Of a stretch of 64,000 nt of DNA, positions 49,131-60,742 are shown piece after piece. The notes beneath the pieces were generated by a model. It worked only from the letters and a program-made list of their open reading frames with translations. It was not told the DNA's origin and searched no databases. The position numbers and the translations under genes were made by a program. Position 1 is the stretch's first letter; each line of letters starts with the position of its first letter. The stretch comes from Scylla paramamosain (lineage: Eukaryota; Arthropoda; Malacostraca; Decapoda; Portunidae): assembly GCF_035594125.1 (NCBI RefSeq), contig NC_087163.1, positions 9,736,501 to 9,800,500 of the forward strand. The letters run 5' to 3'.

Positions 49131-49160
49131 GCACCTAATAACACACACACCCTTCACTCA

Positions 49161-49489
49161 AAAATTATAAAGTACACGAGACTTACCTTTGGTCAGCTGA
49201 AGTGTGCTTGTAATTTTACGAGGCAAATCACCTCTGCTTGAGGAGAGCTTTCATATGAGATTCACCGCAGCCCACGCACCGTCAGACTTTGAAGCAACGA
49301 CCACCCACATGAGAAACTGATAAATACCAGGCAAAAGTTGAGTACTACATGGAAACGTACTCATAACGAAACAATAGGGAGGGAGAGGAGGGCATATGAA
49401 AGCTCTCCTCAAGCAGAGGTGATTTGCCTCGTAAAATTACAAGCACACTTCAACTGACCAAAGGTAAGTCTCGTGTACTTTATAATTTT
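49161..49489. mobile_element. Palindromic MITE-like element with 97-bp arms, DIRS-related
   Basis: The arms 49161-49257 and 49393-49489 are reverse complements with one mismatch in 97. Inside the left arm, taattttacgaggcaaatca is close to the DIRS inverted end at 49485. Bases 49255-49285 (atgagattcaccgcagccca...) equal the reverse complement of 54240-54270, just inside the right DIRS end, over 31 of 31 bases. No ORF. The right arm touches the DIRS left end, overlapping it by about 5 bases. Confidence 0.85.
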
Positions 49490-49532
49490 ACTACGTCAAA
49501 TCACTCTCTGCTGAGTCGAGCTTTCCTATGAG
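49485..49532. repeat. DIRS inverted terminal repeat, left
   Basis: Begins attttactacgtcaaatcac and ends ctttcctatgag. Perfect inverted match to 54266-54313. Confidence 0.9.
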
Positions 49533-49845
49533 GCTTTGAAGCCATGTGGGTGGCGTGCCTTGAGAAATTTTCCAGCTAAGGAACAGTAAAGTATGATGTA
49601 AACACAAAAATTTTTATTCCCCAACTGAACAGTGTCACTTTGCATATTGGTACATTGTTGAAATACCAATTTATTGCCTTGTCTACTGAAAGGATGTATA
49701 CATGCCCCTCTACATATATTTATACCAATAAACCTTGCCATACCAGCTACCCTGCCTCCAAACACATAGTGCATCACTGATTACCATACCCTCAGTTGTA
49801 AACCACAAATATGTATGCTTATTACTCAAAATAAGGGTTGAACAT

Positions 49846-50998
49846 TTACCCCAGTACTGCCTCCTGGAAAGGGTCACCTGGCCTAATAACATGCTTGTCA
49901 TAATACTTTGCAAATGTACTTTCCCTAGACCATCCTGCTTTAGCCAGGATGCAAGAAATTGGCACTGCCATGGATTTGGCCTTCGAGGCTGCAGCCGGCC
50001 TCACACTACCAGCTGTGAACTTAGTTGTGTCCACCCCTGCCCTATCAAGCATCGTTTTGATCCAACGGGCAATAGTGTCTTTAGTAACGGCTTTGTGGGG
50101 TTTGATAAAGCTGATGAGTAAGGCGTGTGTCGCCTGTGAATTGCCCTGTCTAATTTCCTCCGTCCTTGCAAGATAATGCCGTAAAGTTGTGCAAACACAG
50201 ATTAGCGTCCATCGAGTAAGCTTGAAATGTAATGGTACGAATGTTAAACCGTCGTCTGCATTGTTTAATGTTATCACTTAATTGAACCGAAATGGAGTCC
50301 TGCTCAATGTGCATGCCCCTAACAGTTAATAAGTGGAGTGTTTGAACCCGGGCAGCTTGTGTGAGGGCCATCAACATAACAAGTTTGAGTGTAAGGTCCT
50401 TAAGTGTTAGTGTATGTAGTGGGTACATAGCTCTTAGTTCTTGCAGAACTGGTTGTACATCCCAGGTCTCAGTGTACCTTGGTAGAGGCGGTCTCAAATT
50501 GAAAACTCCTTTCATAAACCTGACAACCAGGGGATGGTTCCCAGCACTGCACCCGTCTACCATAAGACCAAGTGACGAAAGAGCACTTCTTGTTGTGTTA
50601 ATTGATTCGTAACCCACGTTCCTGTGGAAATTTTCAGACAAAAAATTGATTATGTCATGTACAGTGGGATTATAATGATTGATATGCCATCTACTACAAA
50701 ACAGTAACCATCTCCTGATATGTGGGTGATATTGTTTGCGTGTACCTGTTTTCCACGAGGCCATGATTTCTTGTTCCTGCAAGTGTTCCCCGATATCGAA
50801 CATGCCATCAATCGCGTGTGCCGCATGATCGGGTGCTCTTCGTCGGAGGATGGATGAACAAGGACCCCGTGTTTCTCCATGATTACTCTTGGGTGATCCA
50901 CCAACATCCTGAGCAGGGTGCCCAGCCATGGCTGCGACATCCACAGTGGCACTACTATCCACCCTGTCGCCCCTTCCGCACGCATCTTTTGCAAACAC
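49846..50998 (-). pseudogene. DIRS tyrosine recombinase, one frameshift
   Basis: Open from 50998, and overlapping the end of the RT ORF by about 350 nt in another frame, to 50150, then continuing in a second frame (open to 49846). Core-binding part: TGTRKQYHPHIRRWLLFCSR and VHDIINFLSENF. First catalytic Arg: MALTQAARVQTLHLLTVRG (about 50390-50335). The frame change falls at AYSMDANLC/VCTTLRHYLARTEE near 50195, at a gtgt tract, consistent with a lost dinucleotide. After it come FTAGSVRPAAASKAKSMAVP (the HxxR box reads GSVR), ILAKAGWSRESTFAKYYDK with the likely nucleophile Tyr, and a stop at 49846. It would insert circular cDNA. Confidence 0.8.
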
Positions 50999-52712
50999 CT
51001 AGTAATTAGTGAAAATGGAGAAAAAATATAACATAGTCCAAACCGTGCCCAGTTCAGAGAGAAGGCATCAAAATAAGTTGCTTCTGGATCTGGCTTCCAA
51101 GAACAAAATAAATCTACCTGCCTATTGAGCCGAGATGCAAACAAATCAACCACTGGAGTACCAAAGATGCCACACAATTGTTGGAATAGGTGTATGTCCA
51201 GTTTCCACTCATGCCTGTCATTCACCTTACAAGAGGCTAAATCAGCTAGTGTGTTATCCTTGCCTGGGATGTGTGAACATGTGATCCAAGCCCCATTATC
51301 CACACACCACTGCCAAATATGTCCCGCAATTACATTGCACACTTGAGACCTAGTACCTCCCATCTCGTTCACATATGTCATTGCTGTGGTATTGTCACAA
51401 TAAACCTTAATGTAATGCCCTTTCAACTCCCGTCTAAAAGTCTGAAGGACAAACAAAATGGCTTTCAATTCAAGTGCATTAATATGTAGTAATTTTTCCT
51501 CCAAAGACCAGCTACCCGACGTGGCTCGATTGTTGAGATGGCCCCCCCAGTGTAAACTGGAAGCGTCTGTGTATAAATCAATATCCGTGCCACCCCTAAA
51601 AATTTTCCTGTCCTGTGTATAGATGTTATCAAGCCACCAACTCAAGTCTGTTTTCATGTCAGCAGTAATAGTCATCCAATTATCAAAATTACCATACTGA
51701 AGCTGTAAAGCTGCCGTCTTTTCCGTTTCCAACTTCCTGTAGTGCAGTTTCCCTAATTCCACAGCAGGAGTGGCAGCGACCAAAAGACCTGTAACTCTGG
51801 CTACTTCCCTAATTCTATCCTTGCTTTTACCCAAGAGATTCCGACAGGCCTGAATAATTTTGTGTCTCCTCCGTTCCGGTAAGGTGATTGTCATGGAATT
51901 AGTATCAATCACATTCCCCAAATACTCAATGGTCCTGGTGGGTGTCAACACCGACTTCTCTGCGTTAATACAAAAACCCAACTTCTGGAGGAGATCAATA
52001 GTGTCCTTAATGGTTGCTAGGCATCCTGACCAAGTGTTATTGCAGATGCGGGTGTCATCAATAAAGCTAGTAATGGAATGCCCTCTTTCCCTCAGTGTTG
52101 CAAAAACTGGTTTCAATAGCTTTGTGAAAATTCATGGCCCCTCTGAAAAACCATTAGGAAGACATGTGAATTGATAAACAGTATTGTTCCACTTAAAACA
52201 CAAAAACTTTTGTTGTTCATCAGCAATCTTGACAGAATAGTAAGCATGTCTAAGGTCAACCGAAGCTAAATAGTCCCCTGCATGAATCAGTCTAATAGCC
52301 TGTTCAAAGTTTTCCATTTTAAAATGTTTGTAAGGGACGTGGAAATTGAGTTCTCTTAAGTTCAGCACCATCCTATACCCACCATCCTTTTTAGGCCTTA
52401 GGAAAATTGGAGAGATAACTTGTCCCATTTCCCTCTGTGTGGCCACAATGACTTTCAGGTCCAAAAGTTTCTCAATTTCATCACTGATTATAAGGTTTTC
52501 TACTGCACTGAACTTGTATGTAGTCTCCCTTGAGAATAAATGTCCAATTTCCTCAACATTTATATCTAAATGACAATGTTGCACAGTGTCTAAAATTACA
52601 GGGTCACGTGTCAGTTTTTTCCATTCTGCTGTGAATTTATGAATTCTACCAGCTTCAAAGGTGTCACTCACCTCCACTACTGCCGGGGTCTCTGTGGACC
52701 CCGGCTCCTGGC

Positions 52713-52763
<51 letters not shown>

Positions 52764-52845
52764 AGTCCGCGTCCTGCCGCGCTGGTAGTTGACGTTGTCC
52801 CATCCTGGCACCTGACCTCTGCAGGCCATAGGGTTGGAACCTCAT
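50650..52845 (-). pseudogene. DIRS reverse transcriptase-RNase H, one nonsense codon
   Basis: Starts at 52845, MRFQPYGLQRSGARMGQRQL, then a poly-lysine run from the T homopolymer. RT: VISPIFLRPKKDGGYRMVLN, YLASVDLRHAYYSVKIADEQ, then FTCLPNGFSEGP and a TGA at 52119-52117, where one base change from an Arg codon would explain the stop. The same frame continues IFTKLLKPVFATLRERGHS and ITSFIDDTRICNN with the catalytic Asp pair. RNase H: IDLYTDASSLHWGGHLNN (about 51570), INALELKAILFV, YCDNTTAMTYVNEMGG. The C-terminal region VVDLFASRLNRQVDLF and FDAFSLNWARFGLCYIFSPF is conserved in DIRS proteins and sometimes called methyltransferase-like. I cannot confirm that here. Confidence 0.85.
52714..52762. 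repeat. 49-bp poly-T run in DIRS ORF2
   Basis: Uninterrupted T on the plus strand, read as lysine codons on the minus strand. It could be an assembly or sequencing length error or a real expansion. Confidence 0.95.
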
Positions 52846-52866
52846 TGCGGAGTTTCTATGCCACGT

Positions 52867-54079
52867 TCACCCCCAGTAGCCACGTGACCTGCCACTGGTG
52901 GTTTTCCAAGGGTATGCCGGTTTCTTGAGGGAGAACTTGTTCTTTAACTTTTCTGTGTCCTCGATCTGCTTGGCCGATTGAGACACATCATCCCCAAACA
53001 GGAAATGCGACATGGGGACCTTATCAGCACATAAGTGGGAATATTTCTGGTTAATTTCTGTTTTCATAAGAAAACGTCTAGCCAAATTCAACCTGTGATT
53101 GGCATGACCCAACAACGCCAAGGCGCCGTTAATCATACCTACTTCCTGCACAACAGCGGGGTGGTCACTCTCCTGTGCCACTACATCCAGGGCTAGAAGT
53201 GACCTAGTTAAAATGGTACCTGCCTTGAGAATGTCACCACTTACGTCCTTAAGACGAAAATCAGCTTTCTTCGCGTCAGTCTTTAAGGCACCCAAAATCT
53301 GCGGGTTACATTCCACAGGTGCCAATGCAGGACAGTTGTTTGGTCGTCTGGTGGCTGATTCCTCCAAGATGGCCCTGTAGTCTTCCTCTTGCATACCATT
53401 GTCAAACAATTGATTAACCATAACTGCCACCTGTTGGTCAATGTCTGCAGAAACATTGTCAGGGGGCCCCAAAGCTTTGGCTGCCTGTTGCAAAACACTG
53501 CCCCCTTTGTGACACCTCTCTAATCTCCCCATCCTCACTGCTGGATTCATTAAAGCCCGAGAATGGAGGTGAAACTGTGTGGTGTGTTCCTGAAGTACCC
53601 GGAAGATGATCCTCAGGTAACGGAGGAGGGTGAGTATGTGTGTTAGCACGAAGTTTCGCTACCTCACCTTTCAATACCGCCAACTCATCCAACACTAAAC
53701 GCCATGAAGGTTCGGGAGCTGTAGGCGCGGAAGCCGATGCCTGGTGCAGAGGAAGATTCTGTGCACTTCCATGTGGTTGAGCCGGTTTGTTGACATGGTG
53801 GGGCAGCACCTGTTCTTGGTCTTGACGGCGGCGACTCCTATGCCGCCGACTGTGCCGAGGCGAAAAATCGGAGGAACTGCCGCTACAATCCCGGTAAAGA
53901 GACCTCGTCCTTGAAGAAACACTGCTGCTCCTTCTCCTAATTCCTTGGAAGACCGCGTCAGGTGGCGGGGCAGAGCCGGACATGCCTGCCGACCAAGAAC
54001 ATAAGCCATAAGGTTGTATAGCCCCATATGTATGGTTAAAATGGCTATATGGCAGGCCCAAACCCATGCCATTCCTCAA
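52867..54079 (-). pseudogene. DIRS ORF1 (Gag-like), one frameshift
   Basis: The first frame runs 54079-53459 (MRNGMGLGLPYSHFNHTYGA; an Arg/Ser-rich part RRRSSSVSSRTRSLYRD; RHSRRHRSRRRQDQEQ). The second runs to 52867 and takes over near 53525: EDGEI in the first frame is followed by ERCHKGGSVLQQAAKALGPP in the second. Then come DQQVAVMVNQLFDNGMQEED, LDVVAQESDHPAVVQEVGMI and LNLARRFLMKTEINQKYSHL. This would be the nucleic-acid-binding structural protein, about 400 residues when undamaged. The C-terminal helical region matches the general look of DIRS ORF1. I see no zinc knuckle. Confidence 0.75.
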
Positions 54080-54265
54080 TGGTAGGCCTATCCCATACCA
54101 TTGGCACTATGGTAGGCCCATCCCATACCATAGATCCACCTTAGAAAGCCGTGTACCTGTAGCGATGATGTGGCACGAGCTGGTGAAGGCGGGAGCTGTG
54201 TGGTCTTAACGTCTGATCGGCGCGAAAGCTTTCCAGCGACTGACGGTGCGTGGGCTGCGGTGAAT

Positions 54266-54313
54266 CTCATAGGAAAGCTCGACTCAGCAGAGAGTGATTT
54301 GACGTAGTAAAAT
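54266..54313. repeat. DIRS inverted terminal repeat, right
   Basis: Ends gatttgacgtagtaaaat. Perfect inverted match to 49485-49532. Confidence 0.9.
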
Positions 54314-57300
54314 TCAAAATTATTATGGCGACTCCTACACCAGCCTCAGAGTTTCCATCTGGGGAGGGGACCACAAATGTCCCCAGGTCGAACTGCTCTT
54401 CTGATAACGACTCTAAGTGTCTTGACACACCCCCCCCTCAACCTTTTCTTCATTAACTTCTGCAACATTCACAGTCTAAGATCTAATTTTCAATCTGTAG
54501 AACACCACCTCTTCTTTCTAAACTGCATCTTTTCATCACTGAAACTCAGGTGTCTGAGGCAACTGACAGTAGCCCCTTTTCTGTTCCCTCCTACTTTCTC
54601 CATCCTCATTTTCAGTCCAAAGCTGGATGTTGCATTTATGTGCGCAGCGACTTAACCTGCTCTCGTGCCCACACTCTTGAATCTTCCGAGTTTTCCACCA
54701 TCTGGCTATGACTACAGAGTCACTCTCAAACTAAATTTATCTGTGCTGTATACCTCTCACCTAACTCCTCTGACTATAAGAAGTTCTTTGAATACTTAAC
54801 TTCCAAAGTGGAGCACATTCTGACTCTTCCCTTTTGCAGAGATCTCCATTCTTGGAGACTTCAATGTTCACCACCAGCTTTGGCTTTCCTCTCCCTTCAC
54901 TGACCATCCTGGTGAACTAGCCTTCAGCTTTGCTATCCTCCACGACCTAGAGCAATTGGTGCAACACCCTACTCATATTCCTGACCGTCTTGTAGATACG
55001 CCCAACATTCTTGACCTTTTCCTGCTGACCTCTAATCCTTCTGCTCATGCTGTCACCCTTTCTTCTCCGTTGGGCTCCTCCAATCACAATCTCATATCTG
55101 TATCTTTTCGTATTGTTCCAATCCCTCCTCAGGATCCCCCTAAGCAAAGGTACCTCTGGCATTTTGCCTCTGCTAGTTGGGGGACCTGAGGAGGCATTTT
55201 GCTGATTTTCCTTGGAATGACTACTGCTTCCATGTCAGAGACCCGCCTTTGTGTACCAAGCACATAACAGAGGTGATAGTGTCAGGCATGGAGGCGTACA
55301 TTCCTCACTCTTTTTCTTGACCTAAACCTTCCAAACCTTGGTTTAACACAGCTTGCTCTCATGCTATACATGATAGAGAGGTGGCCCAGAAAAGGTACTT
55401 AAGTCTTCCATCACCAGAATATCATGCATTTTATATTTCTGCCCAGAACTATGCCATGTCTGTTCTCTAACTAGCCAAAAACTCCTTCATTAATAGAAAG
55501 TGTCAAAATCTTTCAAGATCTAACTCCCCTCATGACTTCTGGCATCTAGCCAAAAATATCTCCAATAACTTTGCTTCTTCTTTCCCTCCTCTATTTCAAC
55601 CAGATGGCACCACTGCTATCACATCTGAGCTCTTCACTCAAAACTTTGCTAAAAACTCTACCTTGGACGATTCAGGGCTTGTTTCTCCCTCTCCTCCATC
55701 CTCTGACTACTTCATGCTACCTATTAAAATTCTTCACAATGATATTTTCCATGCCCTCGCTGGCCTAAACCCTCAGAAGGCTTATGGACCTGATGGGGTC
55801 CCTCCTATTGTTTTCTGAAACTATGCCTCTGTGCTTGCACCTTGCTTAGTCAAACTCTTTCAACTCTGTCAACATCTATCTTTCCTTCTTGTTGGAAGTT
55901 TACCTACATTCAGAATGTTCCTAAAAAGGGTGACTATTTTAATCCCTCAAACTACTGTCCTGTTGCTTTAATTTCCTGTCTATCTAAAGTTTTTTAATCT
56001 ATCCTCAACAGGAAGATTCTTAAACATCTATCACTTCACAACCTTCTATCTGATTGCCAGTATGGGTTCCATCAAGGCCACTCTACTGGTGATCTTCTGG
56101 CTTTCCTTACTGAGTCTTTGTTATCCTCTTTTAGAGATTTTGGTGAAACTTTTGCTGTTGCCATGGATATATCAAAAGCTTTTGATAGAGTATGGCACAA
56201 AACTTTGATTTCCAAACTACCCTGCTACGGCTTCTATCCTTCTCTCTGTAACTTCATCTCAAGTTTTCTTTCTGACCATTCTATTGCTGTTGCAGTAGAC
56301 GGTCACTGTTCTTCTCTTAAATCTATTAACAGTGGTGTTCCTCAGGGCTCTGTCCTGTCACCCACTCTCTTCTTATTATTCATCAATGATCTTCTAAACC
56401 AAACTTCTTGTCCTATCCACTCCTATGCTGATGATACCACCCTGCACTTTTCCACATCTTTTCATAGACGTCCAACTCTTCAGGAAGTAACCATTTCATG
56501 CAGGGAAGCCATAGAATGCTTGACTTCTGATCTTTCTAAAATTTCTGATTGGGGCAGAGCAAACTTGGTATTGTTCAATGCCTCAATACTTAATTCCCCC
56601 ATCTATCAACTCAACACAGCCTTCCAGACAACTATCCCCTCTTCTTCATTGACACTCAACTGTCCCCCTCTTCTACACTGAACATCCTTGGTCTGTCCTT
56701 TACTTATAATCTAAACTGGAAACTTCACATTTCATCTCTAGCTAAAACAGCTTCTATAAAGTTAGGCATTCTGAGACATCTCTGCCAGTTTTTCTCACCT
56801 CCCCAGCTGCTAACTCTGTACAAGGCCCTTATCTGTCTGTGTATGGAGTATGCTTCACATATCTGGGAGGGGTTCCACTCATGCTGCTCTTCTAGACAGG
56901 GTGGAATCAAAAGCTTTTCATCTCATCAACTCCTCTCCTCTAACTGACTGTCTTCAGCCTCTCTCTCATTGCTGCAATGTTGCATCTCTAGCTGTTTTCT
57001 ACTGCTATTTTCATGCTAACTGCTCTTCTGATCTTGCTAACTGCATGCTTCTCTTCCTCTTTCGGCCTTGCTGCACGAGACTTTCTTCTTTCTCTCACCC
57101 CTATTCTGTCCTTGTTCTCTAATGCAAGAGTTAACCAGTATTCTCAATCATTCATCCCTTTCTCTGGTAAACTCTGGAACTCCCTGCCTGCTTCTGTATT
57201 TCCACCTTCCTATGACTTGAATTCCTTCAAGAGGGAGGTTTCAAGACACTTATCCTTCTATTTTTGACTACTACTTTGGATCCTTTTCTGGGACTGGCAT

Positions 57301-57366
57301 ATCAGTGGGCTTTTTTTTTAATTGGATTTTCGTTGCCCTTGGCCAGTGTCCATCTTACATAAAAAA
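54314..57366 (+). mobile_element. Jockey-like LINE, near full-length ORF2 copy
   Basis: It starts right after the DIRS end (tcaaaattattatggcgact) and ends with ttggccagtgtccatcttac and a short A-rich tail at 57359-57366. The 3' end matches the copy at 22690-23197 and the 5' part matches the copy at 58545. Breaks are frequent but the order is complete. Confidence 0.8.
54450..57267 (+). pseudogene. Jockey-like LINE ORF2 (endonuclease-RT), broken
   Basis: Endonuclease segments lie at 54452-55130 ([34 protein letters not shown] near 54848, [20 protein letters not shown] near 55006, [11 protein letters not shown] near 55080, where the SDH aspartate is Asn). RT: YGFHQGHSTGDLLAFLTESL near 56070, AVAMDISKAFDRVWHKTLIS near 56160, NSGVPQGSVLSPTLFLLFIN near 56329 and YADDTTLHFSTSF near 56424 with the catalytic Asp pair intact, in a 187-codon open stretch. 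Tail: LCMEYASHIWE near 56835, SNARVNQYSQSFIPFSGKLW and NSLPASVFPPSYDLNSFKRE (57105-57230). Confidence 0.8.
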
Positions 57367-58540
57367 GTATATATATTCCTTAGACATCTCATCTCCATGA
57401 CAGTCAATCTCTTCTTGTCTGCTATTCCCATACTCCAAGTCTCAGCACTAAAATCCCTTCATACAATATTCTCTTTACATTCATTCCAAGTGCCTCTGTG
57501 TCAAACAGTCTATTCATACCTCCTAACACTTTTCCTGCTTCCTTCACCCTAGCTCTAATCTGTGTCTACTCCTTTATTCATTGTTACTGTAAACCCAAGA
57601 TATTTGAAACAGTCTACCTCCTCCAGCTCCTCCCCATTTAGCCTACCACCTGCCTCCCTGGTGCACCTCATTACCTTACTCTCTCCTACATTAATCTTCA
57701 GTTTTCTTCTCTTATACACCCATCCAAACTCCTCTACCAGCCTAGTTAATTTCACCTCTGTATCTGCTACCAATGCTGTGTCATCTGCAAACAACACTTG
57801 AGTCACACTTCATTCTTCACCCTCTGCTGTTACCAGACTTAGTCCTCAATCCAGCATTCTAGCATTAATATCCCTCACCACACCATCCATATAGATGGTA
57901 AACAGCCATGGTGACATTAGACATCCCTGATGAAACCCCACATTGACTGGAAACCATTCATTACGTTGTGCTGTTTCCTACCCTGAGACATGTTTTATTC
58001 TCATAAAAAAAAAGAAAAAAATAATCCTTTTCAACAATCCACCACCAATCCCATACAACATCAAAACATCCCACACTTCTTCCTTGTTAATTCTGTCATA
58101 TGCCTTCCCCAAATCCATAAAAGCCTAGCATATTTCTTTCCTTTTTTGCTAAAATACTTTTCACAAAGCTGTCTTACAACAAACACCTTGTCAACACAGC
58201 CCCTCTCTCCTCTGAAGCTTCCTTGTATATTAAATATTACTATGATTGTACTTTCTCTGATTCTTTTATTAATACTTTATGATACACCCTAACCTACCAC
58301 ACTCAATAGACTGATATCCCTGTAATTAGAGCACTCATACCTATCTCCTTTTCCCTTATACAGGGTAACTACACATACATTTGCTCACTCCAACAGTAGT
58401 GTGCTAGTCAGAAAACACATTAAACAATCTAACTAACCATTCTATGACACTGACCCATCCTGCCTTCAAACACTCACTGCACATCCATCATGTCTAAAAA
58501 CATCCTTTGCAACAGTATGTACACTTTCACACACACCTTT
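57367..58540 (-). mobile_element. RTE-like LINE RT fragment
   Basis: Minus strand. NVGFHQGCLMSPWLFTIYMD (near 57945), GVVRDINARMLD, then TQVLFADDTALVADTEVKLT with the catalytic Asp pair (57806-57747), LVEEFGWVYKRRKLKINVGE and EVDCFKYLGFTVTMNKGVDT to 57555. The thumb continues to 57367. The upstream RT (fingers) is recognisable only in pieces to about 58460. Possibly the same lineage as the endonuclease fragment at 34905-35395. Confidence 0.7.
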
Positions 58541-58544
58541 CAGT

Positions 58545-60090
58545 CAAAATTCAAAATTAAAATGATGAATTCAACACAAGCTCATCTGGGCAGGGGACCA
58601 AGAATGTCCCCAGGTTTGACAACTTTTCTGGTATCAACCCAAAAGGTCTTGACACCCTATTTAACTGTTTATTCATTAACTTCTGAAATATTTACAGCCC
58701 TAGATCCAATTTTCAGTCTATGGAACATCACCTCTCCTCTACTAAACCTTATTTTCAGTTCCTTACCGAAATGCAGGTGTTTCAGGCAACTGACAGCAGT
58801 TCCTGTAACCTCTGTTTCCTCTTAATTTCTCTTTCCTCATTTTCAATCTTTAGCTGGATGCTGTATCTATGTGCACTGCAACATAACTTGCTCTCATACC
58901 CATTCTCTTGAGTCTACTGGATTTTCTACCATTTGCTTTTGATGTGAGAGTCACTCTCTAACTCAGTTCACTTGTGCTGTATAACTTTTACCTAATTTCA
59001 AGTATGCATATATAATAAATTGTTTGACTAACTTTCAAAGTGGTTCATATCCTCATTCTTCTCCCTATTGTGAAAATCTCCATTCTTGGAGACTTCACTG
59101 CTCACCACCAGCTTTGGCTATCTTCCCCCTTCACTGTCCAGCCTGGTAAAGTAGTTTTTCACTCAGCAATACTTCAAGATCTAAAACAAACAGTACAACA
59201 CCTTATTCATATCCCTGACTGTCTTGAAGAGACTCCCAGCAGTCTTGACCTTTTCCTAACATCTAATCCTGCCCATGCTGTTATTTTATCTTCTCTATCT
59301 TATTCCTTTAGCCATAATCTCATTTCTATGTCCTATCCTATTGCTCCAATTCCTCTTTAGGATCTTTCAAAGTGGAGGTGCCTGTGGCATTTTGCCTCTG
59401 CTAATTGGGTGACTTCAGGAAGTATATTCTGATTTACCATGGAATGTCAGATACCCATCTCTGCGTGCTGAGTACATTAGAGATGTGATTTTGTCTGACT
59501 TGGAGGTGTTCACTCCTCACTCTTTCTCTCACCTTAAACCTTACAAACCTTGGTTTAACTCAGGCTGCTCTTGTGCTTGTATGTGGTAGAGGGGGGGGGG
59601 TCCACAAACAGTAAGTGAATCTTCCATCTTCTGAAACTCATGTATTTTACATTTCTGCCCTAAATCATGCCAAAACTTATCTCCAATTAACCACAAAACT
59701 CCTTTTAACATTAGAAAATATCAAAGAAATTTTACACCTAACTCCCTTTGTGGTTAGTCAAAAATATCTTCAAACAACTTTTCTTCACCTTTTTTTCCTC
59801 TATTTCAGCTTGATGACATCACTGCTATCTCATGTACCTCCAAAGCTGAATTATTCACCCAAACCTTTGTTAAAATCTCTACTTTGTATGATTCAGGTCT
59901 TGTTCCTCCTCCTCCACCTTCCAACTATTTCATGCCTTCCATCAATATTTGGAAGTTTGTCTACATTCAGCCTGTTCCTAAAAAGGGTGACTGCTCTAAT
60001 CCTTCAACTACTGCCCTATTGATTTAATTTTCTACCTTTCTAAAAAGCTTTTGAATCTGTCTTCAACATGAAGATTCTTAATACCTAAGT
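58545..60090 (+). mobile_element. Jockey-like LINE, second degenerate copy
   Basis: Collinear with 54314 onward: ctgggcaggggaccaagaat and gtccccaggtttgacaact, a Ser-rich endonuclease ([20 protein letters not shown] at 59080, [20 protein letters not shown] near 59242, SHNLISMSYPI). RT pieces follow to about 60090 (VYIQPVPKKGD near 59955). It breaks off before the catalytic RT core. Heavily mutated. Confidence 0.7.
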
Positions 60091-60683
60091 GATGGGTGAT
60101 GCAGTGGTGCATATCTCAGGGGTCCTCTGGGTGGCATATGTATTATGTACCAGACTATTTTCCTGCCTTAAATTAAATGGAGGTGGAAGAGAAATGTTTT
60201 GAATATTATTTGGCAACACTTTTCATGACTTTGTCTGGTAGTCTATACAAAGTGAAAATCATGGAAGGAGTTGATCTCCCCTTGTCCCAATGAATGGCCT
60301 AGTGCAAATGCAAACTAATTTTGTCCACTCCCAGTAAGCACTGTTAGACAAAGAATCACATTTATCAAACTTCTGGGTACAGTGGAAGAATATTCCTTTT
60401 AAGATGTAGAAGTAGATGGGGCAAGACAAGACAGGAGCTGTGGCTGCACAAGCCAGTGCCATAGCCAGTGTAATAAACACACAACTGCCAGCAGAGCAGC
60501 TGATAATATACTGTTATTGAGCCTCTACTGCAACATGAACTAAAATAACAATGAATTAAACAAAAACATCATTACAAAGGAGAAGAATAGTTGCTTCTAA
60601 TGCTGTAAGTTTAATTATTTTAGGATCATTATTGAAAGAAATATGATTCAAAGAATAAGTGTGATATTTAAAAAGCGAGAGGG

Positions 60684-60699
<16 letters not shown>
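60091..60699. other. No recognised feature, ends in poly-A
   Basis: AT-rich DNA with a poly-A run at 60690-60699. No coding or repeat signature that I can name. Confidence 0.4.

Positions 60700-60739
<40 letters not shown>
60700..60739. repeat. (TA)n microsatellite, left of DNA transposon
   Basis: About 40 bp of TA ending exactly at the transposon end. Confidence 0.95.

Positions 60740-60742
<3 letters not shown>

Larger units (their letters stand above)
49485..54313 (-). mobile_element. DIRS-type tyrosine-recombinase retrotransposon, nearly complete
   Basis: About 4.8 kb with 48-bp inverted ends (49485-49532 and 54266-54313), identical in all 48 bases. On the minus strand the order is Gag-like ORF, RT-RNase H ORF, then an overlapping tyrosine recombinase ORF, the DIRS arrangement. 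No target duplication was seen, as expected for recombinase-mediated insertion. Few lesions were found: one shift in ORF1, one nonsense codon in RT, one shift in the recombinase and a 49-T homopolymer. DIRS elements are known in decapods and many other animals. Confidence 0.9.

Noticed and set aside
49735..50176. Plus-strand frames opposite the recombinase
   Set aside because: The minus strand has the recombinase motifs. These frames have none.
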